Assembly (NCBI GenBank): GCA_037074765.1
Contig: JBAMDO010000013.1
Span: 124,001-188,000 of the forward strand
DNA: 64,000 nt
Reading direction: 5' to 3'
Source of the DNA: Mansonella perstans
Taxonomy: Eukaryota > Nematoda > Chromadorea > Rhabditida > Onchocercidae
Under the pieces are notes generated by a model. That model did no database searches. It was not told the DNA's origin and saw nothing but the letters and a program-made list of their open reading frames with translations. Shown here in pieces: positions 48,001-59,621 of this stretch. Position 1 is the first letter of the stretch. Each line of letters starts with the position of its first letter. The position numbers were made by a program, and so were the translations under genes.

Positions 48001-51000
48001 TATACTGCACTGATTTCTTAACCATACACAATTAGACACAAATATGTCTCCGCAATTTTTCATGTTCTTACCTAAAAAGTGATCACTGAAAATTTCTAAC
48101 CTTACATTCCTGGAATTATATACATCCATAATAGATACTTCGTTCAAATCTACGGCAAAGCTCAGGAAACTTGCAGTTGCTTACAGGTTCAGTTATCTAC
48201 AAGATATATCTCTTACTTTCTGAGCCATTTAGATGAAAAAGTAAAAAGAGAAAAAGAAGGAATTGAATCAAACTACCTGATAACTTTCCGAAACAACTGT
48301 TTCGAGCAATTGGCGTTGTTCTTGAAGCGCCTGTTCAATGTTTTTCAATCTCTGGCTATCTTCCGTTGTAAGACGATATCCAACCGAAAGGTCATCGCGC
48401 ATTAAGTCGGAACGCATTTCTTCACCAGCATCCGGTCCTGATTTTTGTGCGATCATTTTCAGAAAACTGTTACGAACTATCTCCATAGCCTGTAAATAAG
48501 GATTTCTTCATTTCATTTAAATAGAAAACTGATAGTTAGCATAATGCAATCCAACATTTAATGCAATTGGACATCACTCAAGTATCGAAAAAACCAAAGA
48601 TAACATGCCTTTCTCTTTGCTAAGATTTACTTTTTTTTCATCTATTTCATAAAAATCTCAAAAAGTTATTCGTTTCAGAAACGAAATAGCAATAGCGATA
48701 AGTCTTTGTGACTTTATGAATGAAAGATAAACAGCGATAAACAATTTCAAACTGCTCGGATTGCATCAATTTCTTTCAGTGAGGAAAATATGCGCTGTCA
48801 TTTAAAAAGGCATTATATTAGATCGGCAAAGATTTAAGAACAAAAATGTTCAGGAGGTGCTATTGCAAACTTATTGCTTGGAAACAGTTGCAGTTCAACA
48901 ACCAATGCTTCCTCTTTAAGTCGGATTGAAATGATCAATCATAAAGCAACAACAGCTGTTCAGCTCATAGTGAAATGTAAAGAAAATCACAGAAAAAGAG
49001 GCAATCCTTTCTTTTCATAATAAATAGTCATTCACTGATGTATCTGTGTCATTTGCTTTCTGAATTTCAAATGATTGCTTGTAAATCAGACGGACAGAAT
49101 ATGGGAAATTAGCTAATGGAATGAATGAGACGGTTTGATGTATTGCATTTTTATCCGCTTTCAAACGAACAAAATATGACCGCATTGGATATGCACAAAT
49201 TTTTGATAGATAAATGTACGCTAAAAAGCCAAACAGCCAGCGTAGAGGGTCAAAGCAGAGCAACTTGTCGAAGCTAATAAAAAACCTATTTAAACATAAA
49301 CTTTTCGGAGTTTAACACTTTAACCTATAATAGGTTTCCTAATTATCTTAAGGATTAAACAAAATTTCTAGGTTTTGTGTAATTTTACGCTACTGGTCAA
49401 AAGATCAAAACGTCTTTTTTCTTTTTTTTTTTTTTAATTCGAATCAAAGTAAACCGCTTCAAGATTTTCAATTCACCAGATGAAAATGTTCAGAGATCAA
49501 TGTAAAGGAATGGATGAAGCTTAATCTAGAGGATCAACTGCTACTTATCACATAATATTTTGTCCCTTTTACTTCAACGAAAAAATAAAAAAAAAAAGCA
49601 CTACGAAAAACAAATCTCTAAAACGAACTTTCGCTTCTTATTTTATTACCTTTCATTCACCTATTCATTTAAGCCTGTGTGCTATATCTCTAGGAACATC
49701 AACTGTAACATCTTAAGAACACTGCTGTTCTAAAGGGTTTATACACTAATAATAAACAAAAATAACGGCACAATTTGAATTAGCTGGAAATATTAAAATT
49801 ATCTTCGAAATGCACCTGAACACTTTCCTCGAATGGCGTTTCAGAACTCTCCATTATGCTCACTGTATCAAGCGCATCTGTTTCATTTCGCATGGTAACA
49901 TCTTCTTCAGCTTCTAACTGATTTTCTAGTAATTCATCTGTTTCTTCCGGCAATTTAATGCCTTTTTCATGTAATAACTCCAGCTGTTTCCGCATTTCAG
50001 TTATGTTTCTGAGAAATACAAATACCAATGTTATAAAAAATATTTTAAATGTTAAAAATGCTTTAACAAGTTTTTTCAGGACAATTACTTGAATAAATGA
50101 TTCTACTGTGTTAATATGACATCTTTTGCAATTTTTTTTTGCCTTCATATCAGTACTATCATCATGCAAGCAGATATTTTAACGCACTGATATGAGCTTC
50201 CATGCTACTGTCAAATTAACGCAGTCATCATTACTGACCGCCTTGAAATAGAAATTCACATGTTTTTTTTTCTGCTTCTTTTTAAAATATAAAATTTCAC
50301 TCTTTAAAATTTTACCCGTGATAACTGGAAAGTTCCATTCATCTTTTTATGGAGTTAAAATAATTTTCTACCAACATAGATATGAAATTACGTACTTTTC
50401 AAATTTATGGTACTTCTTTTGAAAAAACTTTTCGAAAAATTATGAAAGATTTGGAAGCATATTACATTGCAGATATAACATTAAGGAAAAAAGAAGAAAT
50501 ACTTTAATTGCTGCAGAGCATTACGAAATGTTTCATCTACGTCAGGAGATTCTACAACAGCAGGTTGCACTAGCTTTGCTCGTATTTCTCGCATACGTTC
50601 TTTACGTGCTGCAATTGCAGCTAGTTTTTCCCTACAAATAATAAAAATTGGAGACTTTAATAGAATTTCAAAAAAAAAAATTTAAAAAACAAGCATATTT
50701 TGAGCTAAAAATTTTTTTTTACTATATTTAACAGAACATATGCTGGATCTAATATTCGTTGTTGGTGCAGCAGCACTACACGTAAAATATTTAAATCCAG
50801 AAACTTTTAAATATTTCCAAATAATTTTCTCGCTTTTCTAATTTAAGCTTTGCTAAATTCAACTTTTTTTAAAAAAAAATATAAGACTAATACTGTAATC
50901 CTTCATTGCTCCATTATTCTTGCGAGTACCAGCTAAGGATGATAAAGCAAACCGTATGGAACAGCTGAGTGTATCAGACTGCTTCTTCGGCTGTTGCTGT

Positions 51001-54000
51001 CGTTGTTGTTGTTCGCGTCCTTTCTTGCTTTTTCGTTTTTTTTTCCCCATCATTTCACCACTATCGGTTATTTCACTTTTTCTTTCCATTTGCTGCTTCT
51101 GCTCAAGTTCAGTTTGCTCATTCTCCAGGATCGGAGGAATTCGCTCAGCTGGTGCCAAATCATCCGGTACTGGCGGTCCGCTATCATCCTCTAATTCGAT
51201 ATTTTGCTGCAAGAAAAATAAATCAACTGAGATTCAATTTTCGAAAAGCATTTCTGAAATTATGGAAAAATGCAAATTCTTCTGTGATCATTGATATTTA
51301 TATAAGGAATGGTTTTAGGCTGTTGATTCTGAATCTAATTTAGAAATTTTCAAGTGATGTGCAAGATTTGTAACTTTAAAAAATACTGACATAGTTTAGT
51401 CGCAATTTGAATGTCCATGTCCAACGAGTTAATTCAAAATGTACTACTTAATCCTCATATTCTACTTACAGACGGAATTATAACTGCTCTAAGGAACAAT
51501 CAGTGTTGAGCAAATATCATTTAAATAGAGAACAGTAAACACAGAGGGAAAATTGCAAGGAATATGTTACGTATTTTCATATTTTCATCTTATGAAATTA
51601 TATTATATGAAGTTCTAAGCAGTTCAGAAGATTTAATATGATAAGAATAATACAGAATTAATACTTTTTTCTTTGCCTGTAATTTAGCCCGTAATTTTGC
51701 TTCAGTGATTGATTTTGGTTCCGATTGCGGTTCAACAACAATATCCGGCTCTGATGCTGAACCAGGTCCTAATTTGATGCCACGGCGCTGCGCTTCGCGT
51801 CTCAATCGCTCTAAGGTTCTACGCTTTCTTTCCACTTGTTCTTGTTCCGATGCAACTTAAAAATTAATTATTCTCGCAAATACAAAGATTTGTATTTTTG
51901 TATTCGCAAATATTCGCGAATACAAAGCACCTGAATGACATGGACATGATGTGTTGTGTGCAACACAAAGAGAGAGCCAAGGTAAAAGCGTAATATTAAA
52001 CAATCTCAAATGATCAGTGACAAGTTGTTAGTTAGAAAGACAGTAGTGTGTAGATGAAGAAAAGCGAATGGCTGACGTTTCCGGTGAAAGAGTGAACTTC
52101 GGGGAATAAGAACAACTGTCAATATAAAAATGTAATCCAAAATCTATTTTTTTGCTTTTTGCGTAATCATTTAAGTTTTTACAGTAACTTTGTAAAACTT
52201 CTTCGTTTACAGTAACTTTGTAAAACTTTGTAAAACTTCTTTAAACCTTAAACTTTCAAGCAATATTTTCTCTAAAATTGAAACGACGACTCACCACAAT
52301 CGCATATTTAATACTCCATCATTGGAAATTCGCTGTAAAAATAGTTGGCATAAAAGCTTTAGCTGATCTAACTGAAACTTCCTAGCATAAAAATTTAAAT
52401 CAACATCTGTTGCTAAGCTAACTTTGATTAACTGTAATACTGTAATCAATTTTAACAAATGGTACCTTCCGTTGATGGATCATTACCCAGTCTGTTATCC
52501 AGCTAATATTTCTGCAAACAGTTCATCACTCACTAGTTAGGCAATCCGTTTTGAAGACATTTGAATTATTTATCACAGTCAAATTTTAAAGAGTCGATAT
52601 TTTTAGATGAAGTATTTCATCTCTAGATATCTCTTCTTATTTCTAATCTATCATTGTAATAAGCTCAGAGAACAATATATTTCAAATGTCTTCAAAACTT
52701 CCGCAAAAATCTTCATTTGCGAAAGAAATTTGTCACAATACTCCGAAATATTGCAATCGGCAATTAATTATTTTCTTAAAATCTAAACCATCAAATTTAA
52801 CATTCAACAGACATAAATTACTAAGGAGGGAAAACGAACAATATCAACTGCAAAAAACCGATACAGATCTCACTTTTTCACTTCTATGAGGCCTATTACT
52901 ACTTTCTCAGTTTTATATATTCTGCTTTATTCTTTCGCTGTTGTTGAAGGAACTGTTAGAAAATCAATTCTGGTTAAGTTCAAAAACCAAAACCACCAAT
53001 ATTACGGTTATTTCAGTATACTGTACAGTAAATTTTTAAAAAAATAAAATCAAAAATTAAATGGAAAGAAAATTAAATAATTAATTAGAAACAGATATTG
53101 TATGCTTATCAAAACGCTATTTTGGTTTCCATGAGATGAAAGTGGTTGATATGTATAGCCTACAGCTGTTAAAATCAATATGTTCTAGCTAGCTAGCAAA
53201 AGCGTTCAATATTAGTGTCTCCAAGAAATAAAGAGACAGGATGCAGAAAGAAATTTGCCAAATGAAGCAGATATGAGGAGTAGGAAAACCTATAGATCTA
53301 TCTAAATGAGTCGATTTGTAGACGAATAACAGAGAGATTGGAAGAGGCAATCCAGAGTAGTGTTCTCTTCATATGAAGATGCCTCCTATAATAACTTCCT
53401 CCTTTTAAATTGAACATCTCAACGAATCCTTAAAAATCGTTATAAATGAATGAAGGTACAATTATCACGTGAACATTTTTACTGAAACTAGCAAGCATTT
53501 CTAAAAACTTTTCATTGTAGATGCAAAGCTAATTTAAAAATTATGAGAGAAAAATCCATTCATCTACAGAATCAGCAAATATACAATCATAAAACGACAG
53601 AAGCAGTATCAGCCCTATGGATTACACAAAATAATAGCATATTTAAGTGCAAGCAAACAAAATAAATTAAAGGTATAATATATTTGATTTAGACATACAC
53701 ATACGCAAATACATATATCTGGACAATGACATTTATACGTGAAAGATAATACTTGCGGAAAGCTGAGCAATATTTTCCAGCAATGAACTGTGCTTCTCTA
53801 CTTTTATTTCTTACTTTCCTGGCAATTCTTCCGAGAAATGGAACGAGTACGGAATATAGCAGGAAAGAAATATGATGCTAAAAGAGATGAGAGAATAAGC
53901 GAAAATTTTATTCTCTTATTCTCTCATCTCTCATTTTTGTGTCTGTATCGAATGCCAATATCTTTATAAAAATTGTTTTCTAAAAAATTTCTGGCAATAA

Positions 54001-56297
54001 TTTTAATCCAGATTCTTAAGTGACAACTATGAAACACTAAATCTAAAAAAGAAATATCAGAATCACCATTTCAGAGCATCAGATAAATCACTTGTACTTT
54101 TCTGCACTCCCATTCTATCACAATTTTCAAAAAAAAAGAAAAAAAAGCAGTAAAGTTAGGAATTCCTCGCTATTACGACTTTTTCATTTTGCATCGAAGA
54201 TAGAGATTAAAATTCCAAGACTTCTTGATAGCTCCTAGAACGCCAATTAAAATTTTAATCAAAATTACAGTTACAACTCTACCTTTCAAGCGAGCCATTT
54301 CAACCTGTTGTACTGCCTCATTTGCTATATTTTTTTGAGTTTCCCGTTCTCTCCGATGTAGTTCTTCGAGCACAGCTTTCTGCAATATGTAAAATTTGCT
54401 GTATATTTTATCCAAATTAATTAATCAATTTCCAAACCCCAAAACTTCTGGGAACAAGTAGTAATCTTAATATTAAATTATTCCCACGAAATAATTAAGC
54501 GCTGCAGAGTCCATTACTTATTATTTGCCGGCAAAAGCCATCCTAAGCAAGCAGTACTATACTTTCATGCGAGCATTATAGAATGAAACTTCAAGATCCA
54601 TTTTAAAAACTTGTAGGTTGAGAAAAGCGAAGGACAGAATAGTTATGATAAAGATTTGTAAAGATTTATCCTATTAAACCAGTTTGAAACAAAATATAGA
54701 CAAAGGAACACCTTCTCACGATGCAACTGTAGTGTTTCTAGTAGTTTATCGTTCATAATCGAGACGGCAACTGCTTTTCCTGTTACAACTCCCAGTTTTG
54801 ACAATTCACTATTCATCTAAAAGGCATAATGTGCGAATTCTATTATTACAAATTATGAGTACCCAGCTTCAATTTCATGGTTTCCTGTATATACACAAAT
54901 TCATCTTAGAAACTATTTCCACTGTTCATCGGAAGGAAATTGACTATGAAGAAAAATGACAACTTCTTCCAGATCATTATTGACTGCTTCATCAGACAGC
55001 TTCATAACAGTTCCATTTCCTGTCACCATGTTACTGTCACCATCCGATATCAATTTTTCGCTATTCCTCTCATTTTCATGCTGCACATCTTCTGCAGCAT
55101 TTTCACGTAAGCTCTGAAAAATATTTCAGAGGCAAAAATTACTGCTAAAAAAGTAGATATATTATTCTTTATTCTAAACTAAACAAAAGTTCGAAATTCC
55201 TCTTTAATTTCGAAAATCCATCAATCTGAAAAATTCTTGATCACAATATTTCCAACTTGGTCTTTTCGCAAGAAAAAAGTAAATACAACTAATTATAATT
55301 TATTCTGGCGCCAACAAAATTAAAATCGAATTAACTCTAGCTTTCATAAACTTACAACAATTTCCTGCATTAGTTGTACGTACTGTTCTTCTTGTACGGT
55401 GAGTGCATCATAGCTTGCGATCATTTTACTCATTAGCTCCTTGTTTGGAGACTATAATAGCGGCGGATGAAATGAAACAAAGTTATACATTATACAACCC
55501 ATTTTTTTACTTCTTTCATGCTAGCCATTTGTGGTTACAGAATACAAAAAAGAAATCGTTCCAATGCCCTAAGATGTTTAAAATAACGTATTAAATTCAT
55601 TCTCGATAGTTAATAATCCTTATAAATCAACATACACATATTAATTTCAAAGATCAATTCAAGTTCACCTCTCCTTCTTTCGTATTTTCTTTGAGCTCAC
55701 GTAATGTAGATAGAATACGTTGCTTGTTTTTACGGATGTTTTCCAATCTATTCATTATATGCTTCTGATGTGACGGCTGAAAATATTTTTTTCATCTTCT
55801 TATTTCGTTACTTCAAGATTTCTGTCAGGGGCGATTTAAAACAATCTTAAGCACCGATGGCTAAATTTTCATACAAAATGAAAGTTTTATATCAAACAAA
55901 AATTGGACAAAAAGATGGGTTAAGATTAAAATTAATAATGTCAACAGCAAATCTGGTATAAAAAATTAACAAAATCAATTTCAAAAAAAAAAAGTAAGTG
56001 GTCATTGGTCTGTACAGTTTGCCTTCTTTGTTTACTAATTTTAGTCTTGATATCTTATTTGATTTAGCGTTCCAGATAAAACTCTTAAATTCAAATAAAC
56101 CATACTAAATTATCCAATTTGCTTGGTTCCATTTCATTGTACTTGATGTTAACAGATGAAGATGATGCAGTTAGTGGTTGTGGTTGCTTGTCTTCGAGTG
56201 TTATTTCTACAGGTGGTTGCTTGTCTTCGAGTGCTATTTCTACAGGTGGTTGCTGTTCTGCTGGTGATTTTGGAATTGCCGAGTCTTCCTTTCCCAT
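39085..56297 (-). CDS. Large coiled-coil protein, possibly PCM1-like
   Basis: Seventeen exons join in phase to about 914 residues: 56297-56106, 55776-55669, 55451-55356, 55113-54964, 54816-54712, 54379-54283, 51855-51665, 51206-50953, 50631-50503, 50008-49816, 48489-48277, 46706-46664, 45378-45257, 42521-42312, 40936-40760, 40349-40214, 39413-39085. The sequence is rich in Glu, Lys, Gln and Arg with several coiled-coil stretches (HQKHIMNRLENIRKNKQRIL, AVLEELHRRERETQ, VERKRRTLERLRREAQRRG, EKLAAIAARKERMREIRAKL). It has a basic patch GKKKRKSKKGRE. The C-terminus (VREELIFDTSEILYNELTFF, then QLMCDID) resembles my memory of the conserved PCM1 C-terminus, a centriolar satellite scaffold; this identity is tentative. 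The end of exon 8 is ambiguous: donors at 50953 and 50980 both keep phase. Exons 12 and 13 were found only because their phases (0 to 1, 1 to 0) fit together. Exon 1 has an 11-residue repeat. Confidence 0.75.
53883..53931. repeat. Inverted repeat in a long intron
   Basis: The 16-base arm AGAGATGAGAGAATAA (53883-53898) is repeated exactly as its reverse complement at 53916-53931, with a 17-base spacer. It lies in the 2.4 kb intron between exons 6 and 7 of the coiled-coil gene. Confidence 0.85.
56182..56247. repeat. 33 bp in-frame tandem repeat in exon 1 of the coiled-coil gene
   Basis: Two adjacent 33-base copies (56182-56214, 56215-56247) differ by very few bases and encode the 11-residue unit EDKQPPVEI(A/T)L twice, followed by a partial third unit (EDKQPQPL). 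It is a multiple of three, so the frame is kept. Confidence 0.9.
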
Positions 56298-59200
56298 ATT
56301 TCTTCCCAAATATAAGATTCAAATGATACCTCGTTTGCTTCTACTTACCCGTATTAATCTGAAATGTTATACATGAAGTAATCAACAAATTAATTGATCA
56401 TGCATTTTCTAAAAAATCAAATCACGGAAAACCAGTCGACAAGTGTAGAAAGGTTAATTAGTTAATTGAGATTTCAACTACAACAAGGATTCCTTTCGTG
56501 CAAAATTGAAACCACTATACAAGAGAAATAGGAAAACGCAAAGTGATGTAAATAGACTTTACTGAAATTAAGTTACAAATCTTTTAGTTTGATCATAAAT
56601 AGACTTTACTGAAAATTATTTTATATGTCAATCATTCCTAATATTGTTGTTTCAATTCATGCAATCTGCGAATTATGGAATGTGAATTAAAGCAACTATA
56701 GACAGTAAGCTAATGGAAGTTTTTTTATTGAGCATACCCTTAGGGTATATATATATATATATGTATATGAAATGGTCCTGAAGATCAAACAAGATCCGCT
56801 AGAGTGGTCACTAGAATTGTTTACTAAAACAATAAATAAAGCGATGGACATACTACAACTCTTCGATAACTCCGATACCGATACTGTATTATGAAGCACA
56901 GACGGCCAACCATTATGCAACGGCCGTGTTTTCCTCTACTACTTATTGTTGTTGTTGTGTCCACTCATTGGCTAAGTTATTTCAAATTTGTGATTTTCAA
57001 AGGCTGAAGTTATTACTTGGCATCTACCTCACTACATTATAGGCTATATAAAGGTCAAAGAATGGTCAGGTCATTCCTGAAAAGACAAATAGATAGTGAA
57101 TCAAATTGAAATATGAAGAGGCACAAAATTACGATACGATACATAATTTTAGGATGACCTATAAAATTTAACCCACCTGTCATTTCTTCTACCACAGTCC
57201 TGATTATCTTGGTCAAATGATCATATTCAAACTGCTATTATCAATCATTCATTATTTTATGTCCACGTTGTAAATCATTTTAAATTTACAATTTAAATTA
57301 AATTTAAATTACCACCGGCTAGATTCTGATCTTCTCAAGTTCAGCTTACTGTTCTTTTTTGAATACCTTATATCTAATTGAACAATATCATTTATCCAAC
57401 TATTAATTATTACCCTACCATATTGTCTACACTGAAAACTTATGATTGAAGTTTTGAAAAAGTATCAAGTTAAGTTTAATTCTGGAGAAAAAATTTGATT
57501 TAACTAAAAAAAAAAAGTATATAAACTTAGAAGGAAAACAGAAGTAAAATTGTAAGGCTGGATTATGTTTGCATCCTGCTTTCAGTTATTGAATTATGAC
57601 CACATATTTAAATATCTACTATTCCTGAATCTTAAACTAACAGAAGTAAATGATGAGCAGTGAATCAATAATGTTATTCACTTCTGCGATAACTTTTTCA
57701 TTTATTGTTTAATTACTTTGAATTAACCTTTGACATTGTCTGCTAGATGAAATGCAGTTGAAGTGGCAGATTGAAAAATCTTGTGAAAATACTGAAAATA
57801 TTTCACATCGTTGGAAATACTATTGTAAAGATAACAAAAATAAGATGACAATCAACGATTGCAAAGTATTGCAAAATCGAAAATATATTCTCCTCTTGTG
57901 GGAAATTTGCAGCAAAAAAAGAATAAGACAAAATTGTATTTTGTATAGATGGTCACTCATCTCAGCTGGACAATGGAAAGTTGAAGGATAGATGCATTTA
58001 TAAGGATTTGGAAGGTAGTGGATTTAGTGTATCACTAATTTTCTTGTCCAACTATATTTTGAAGCATTCCTGGAAATTGATTTCTCTCAGACATCTTATA
58101 ATACTTTAATGCAGGTCAAAAGGTTAATTTTTAGCTTCAAAATATTACAAGGAAACGAGCCAAATGTAAGACTAGTAAAGTGAATTATTTACAATTGGCC
58201 TGAGAATCTTTACTTTATTAGAATTAATCCAATATTCGAAACTTATAAGAGAATAATTTAAATCTCTTAACAAGCGAGATTTCAGTTTTTTTTTCCTCTG
58301 ATCCCACATTTTGATGCCGAAATTTTCGCATGAATCATCTCAATGCAATGCGTTCCTGCTGTCATCCACTAAGCTGGTAGAAAAAAGTCTAAAGTTTAAA
58401 GCTTAGACTTCTAAACAGATAGGTTAAAGTTCATAAATTTAATATGTATACAGGATGAGAAATCTATGCAACACCTCGAAGTGTAAGAAACAAATAAACT
58501 ATTGTATTATCACGAAGATGAAATTTCACTGGATCTTTGTTAAAGTCATCGAGATTTATTCTTCCTCAGATACTAGTCAATAAAACATTTTTTTTGTAAA
58601 TCTTTAACAAGAAAACTGCTTCTGAAATTGCGTTTTTAAACTTTTTTAGTACTTTGTGATGGTTAAATTGAAAAATAAAAGTTTTGGAATTTTTATAAAT
58701 TATATCAATTGTAACTAAATGAGATTGTGTAAATGATGTTGCATTGTTAATTTCCATAATGAATTTGCAGTTTGTTCAAAACTTTTATTTTTTTTAACAT
58801 AGTCTCTGTTTTAAATTTAAAATCAGGTTTTATTGACGGAACAATTCTCAAAGATATATGGCTTGGAACTATTCCATTAGCTAGTGTATGTCGTGAAAAC
58901 CAAAATAATTGAACTACAAAATGTTTGGCACAAGCCAGATCATATTGTGCTATGATTATTTCGATGAGATTAATTGTAAGATGTCAAATAGCATTTATTT
59001 GCTTATTTTTAAAGCTTTAGAATGTTGATTATCATTTTTACAATGAAAATCTATTACAGTGTGATACTATAATATAAATATCGTCAGTTATTTTAAACTC
59101 TCAGTAAACTGATTTGTTAATTCATAATAAACAATTCATACTCATACAAAAGCTCTTTAATTGTTGGTTTTCACAACAGTACTAGCTTCTGCTCTACTAT

Positions 59201-59621
59201 TTCTCGTCTTAAATCAGCTCCAATAACATTTTTATTATCATTACTTCCTTTCGTATTCTTTCTCATTTTTGATTCTCTATATTAATACTTAATATTTCAC
59301 TCGTCGTTCCATTACAATAATCAGTACTGTCGTTCTATTATAATTGGTATCTGTGCAGTAATAAAAAGTACAATTAGCTGTACGTTCCGAATCCAATTTG
59401 TGAATTATCGAAGAGTATATAAATTATTCATTTCAAATTTTCTTTCTTATAATTATTAAAACATTTCCGGCAGTACATGCAGAATGTAGGGACCGCTCGG
59501 CATGTGCCATTTGTAGAGTTATGCAAATTGATGGAATTACGTAGTTTAAAAAAAAGAGAATAATAATGGGACATTTTATGGAATACCGGTCATTTTTGCG
59601 TGGCGGTTTTGCATCAACAGT
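56298..59621. other. Divergent intergenic region
   Basis: About 3.3 kb between the start of the minus-strand coiled-coil gene and the start of the plus-strand membrane protein gene, so both promoters lie here. It contains an AT-dinucleotide run at 56746-56762. A GTAAGT donor-like site at about 56345 with a TTTCAG acceptor just before it (reading the minus strand) may mark a 5' leader exon. A 79-residue plus-strand frame at 57752-57991 is not recognisable. Confidence 0.4.

Noticed and set aside
49015..49263. 82-residue minus-strand frame inside the coiled-coil gene
   Set aside because: Exons on either side already join in phase (0 to 0) without it, and it shows no coiled-coil composition or clear splice sites.
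50920..51343. Three overlapping plus-strand frames rich in Phe, Cys and Ser
   Set aside because: They are the antisense of the Lys/Gln/Glu-rich exon 8 of the coiled-coil gene.
57752..57991. 79-residue plus-strand frame after a TAG acceptor-like site
   Set aside because: No family features and no downstream exon; the surrounding region looks intergenic.
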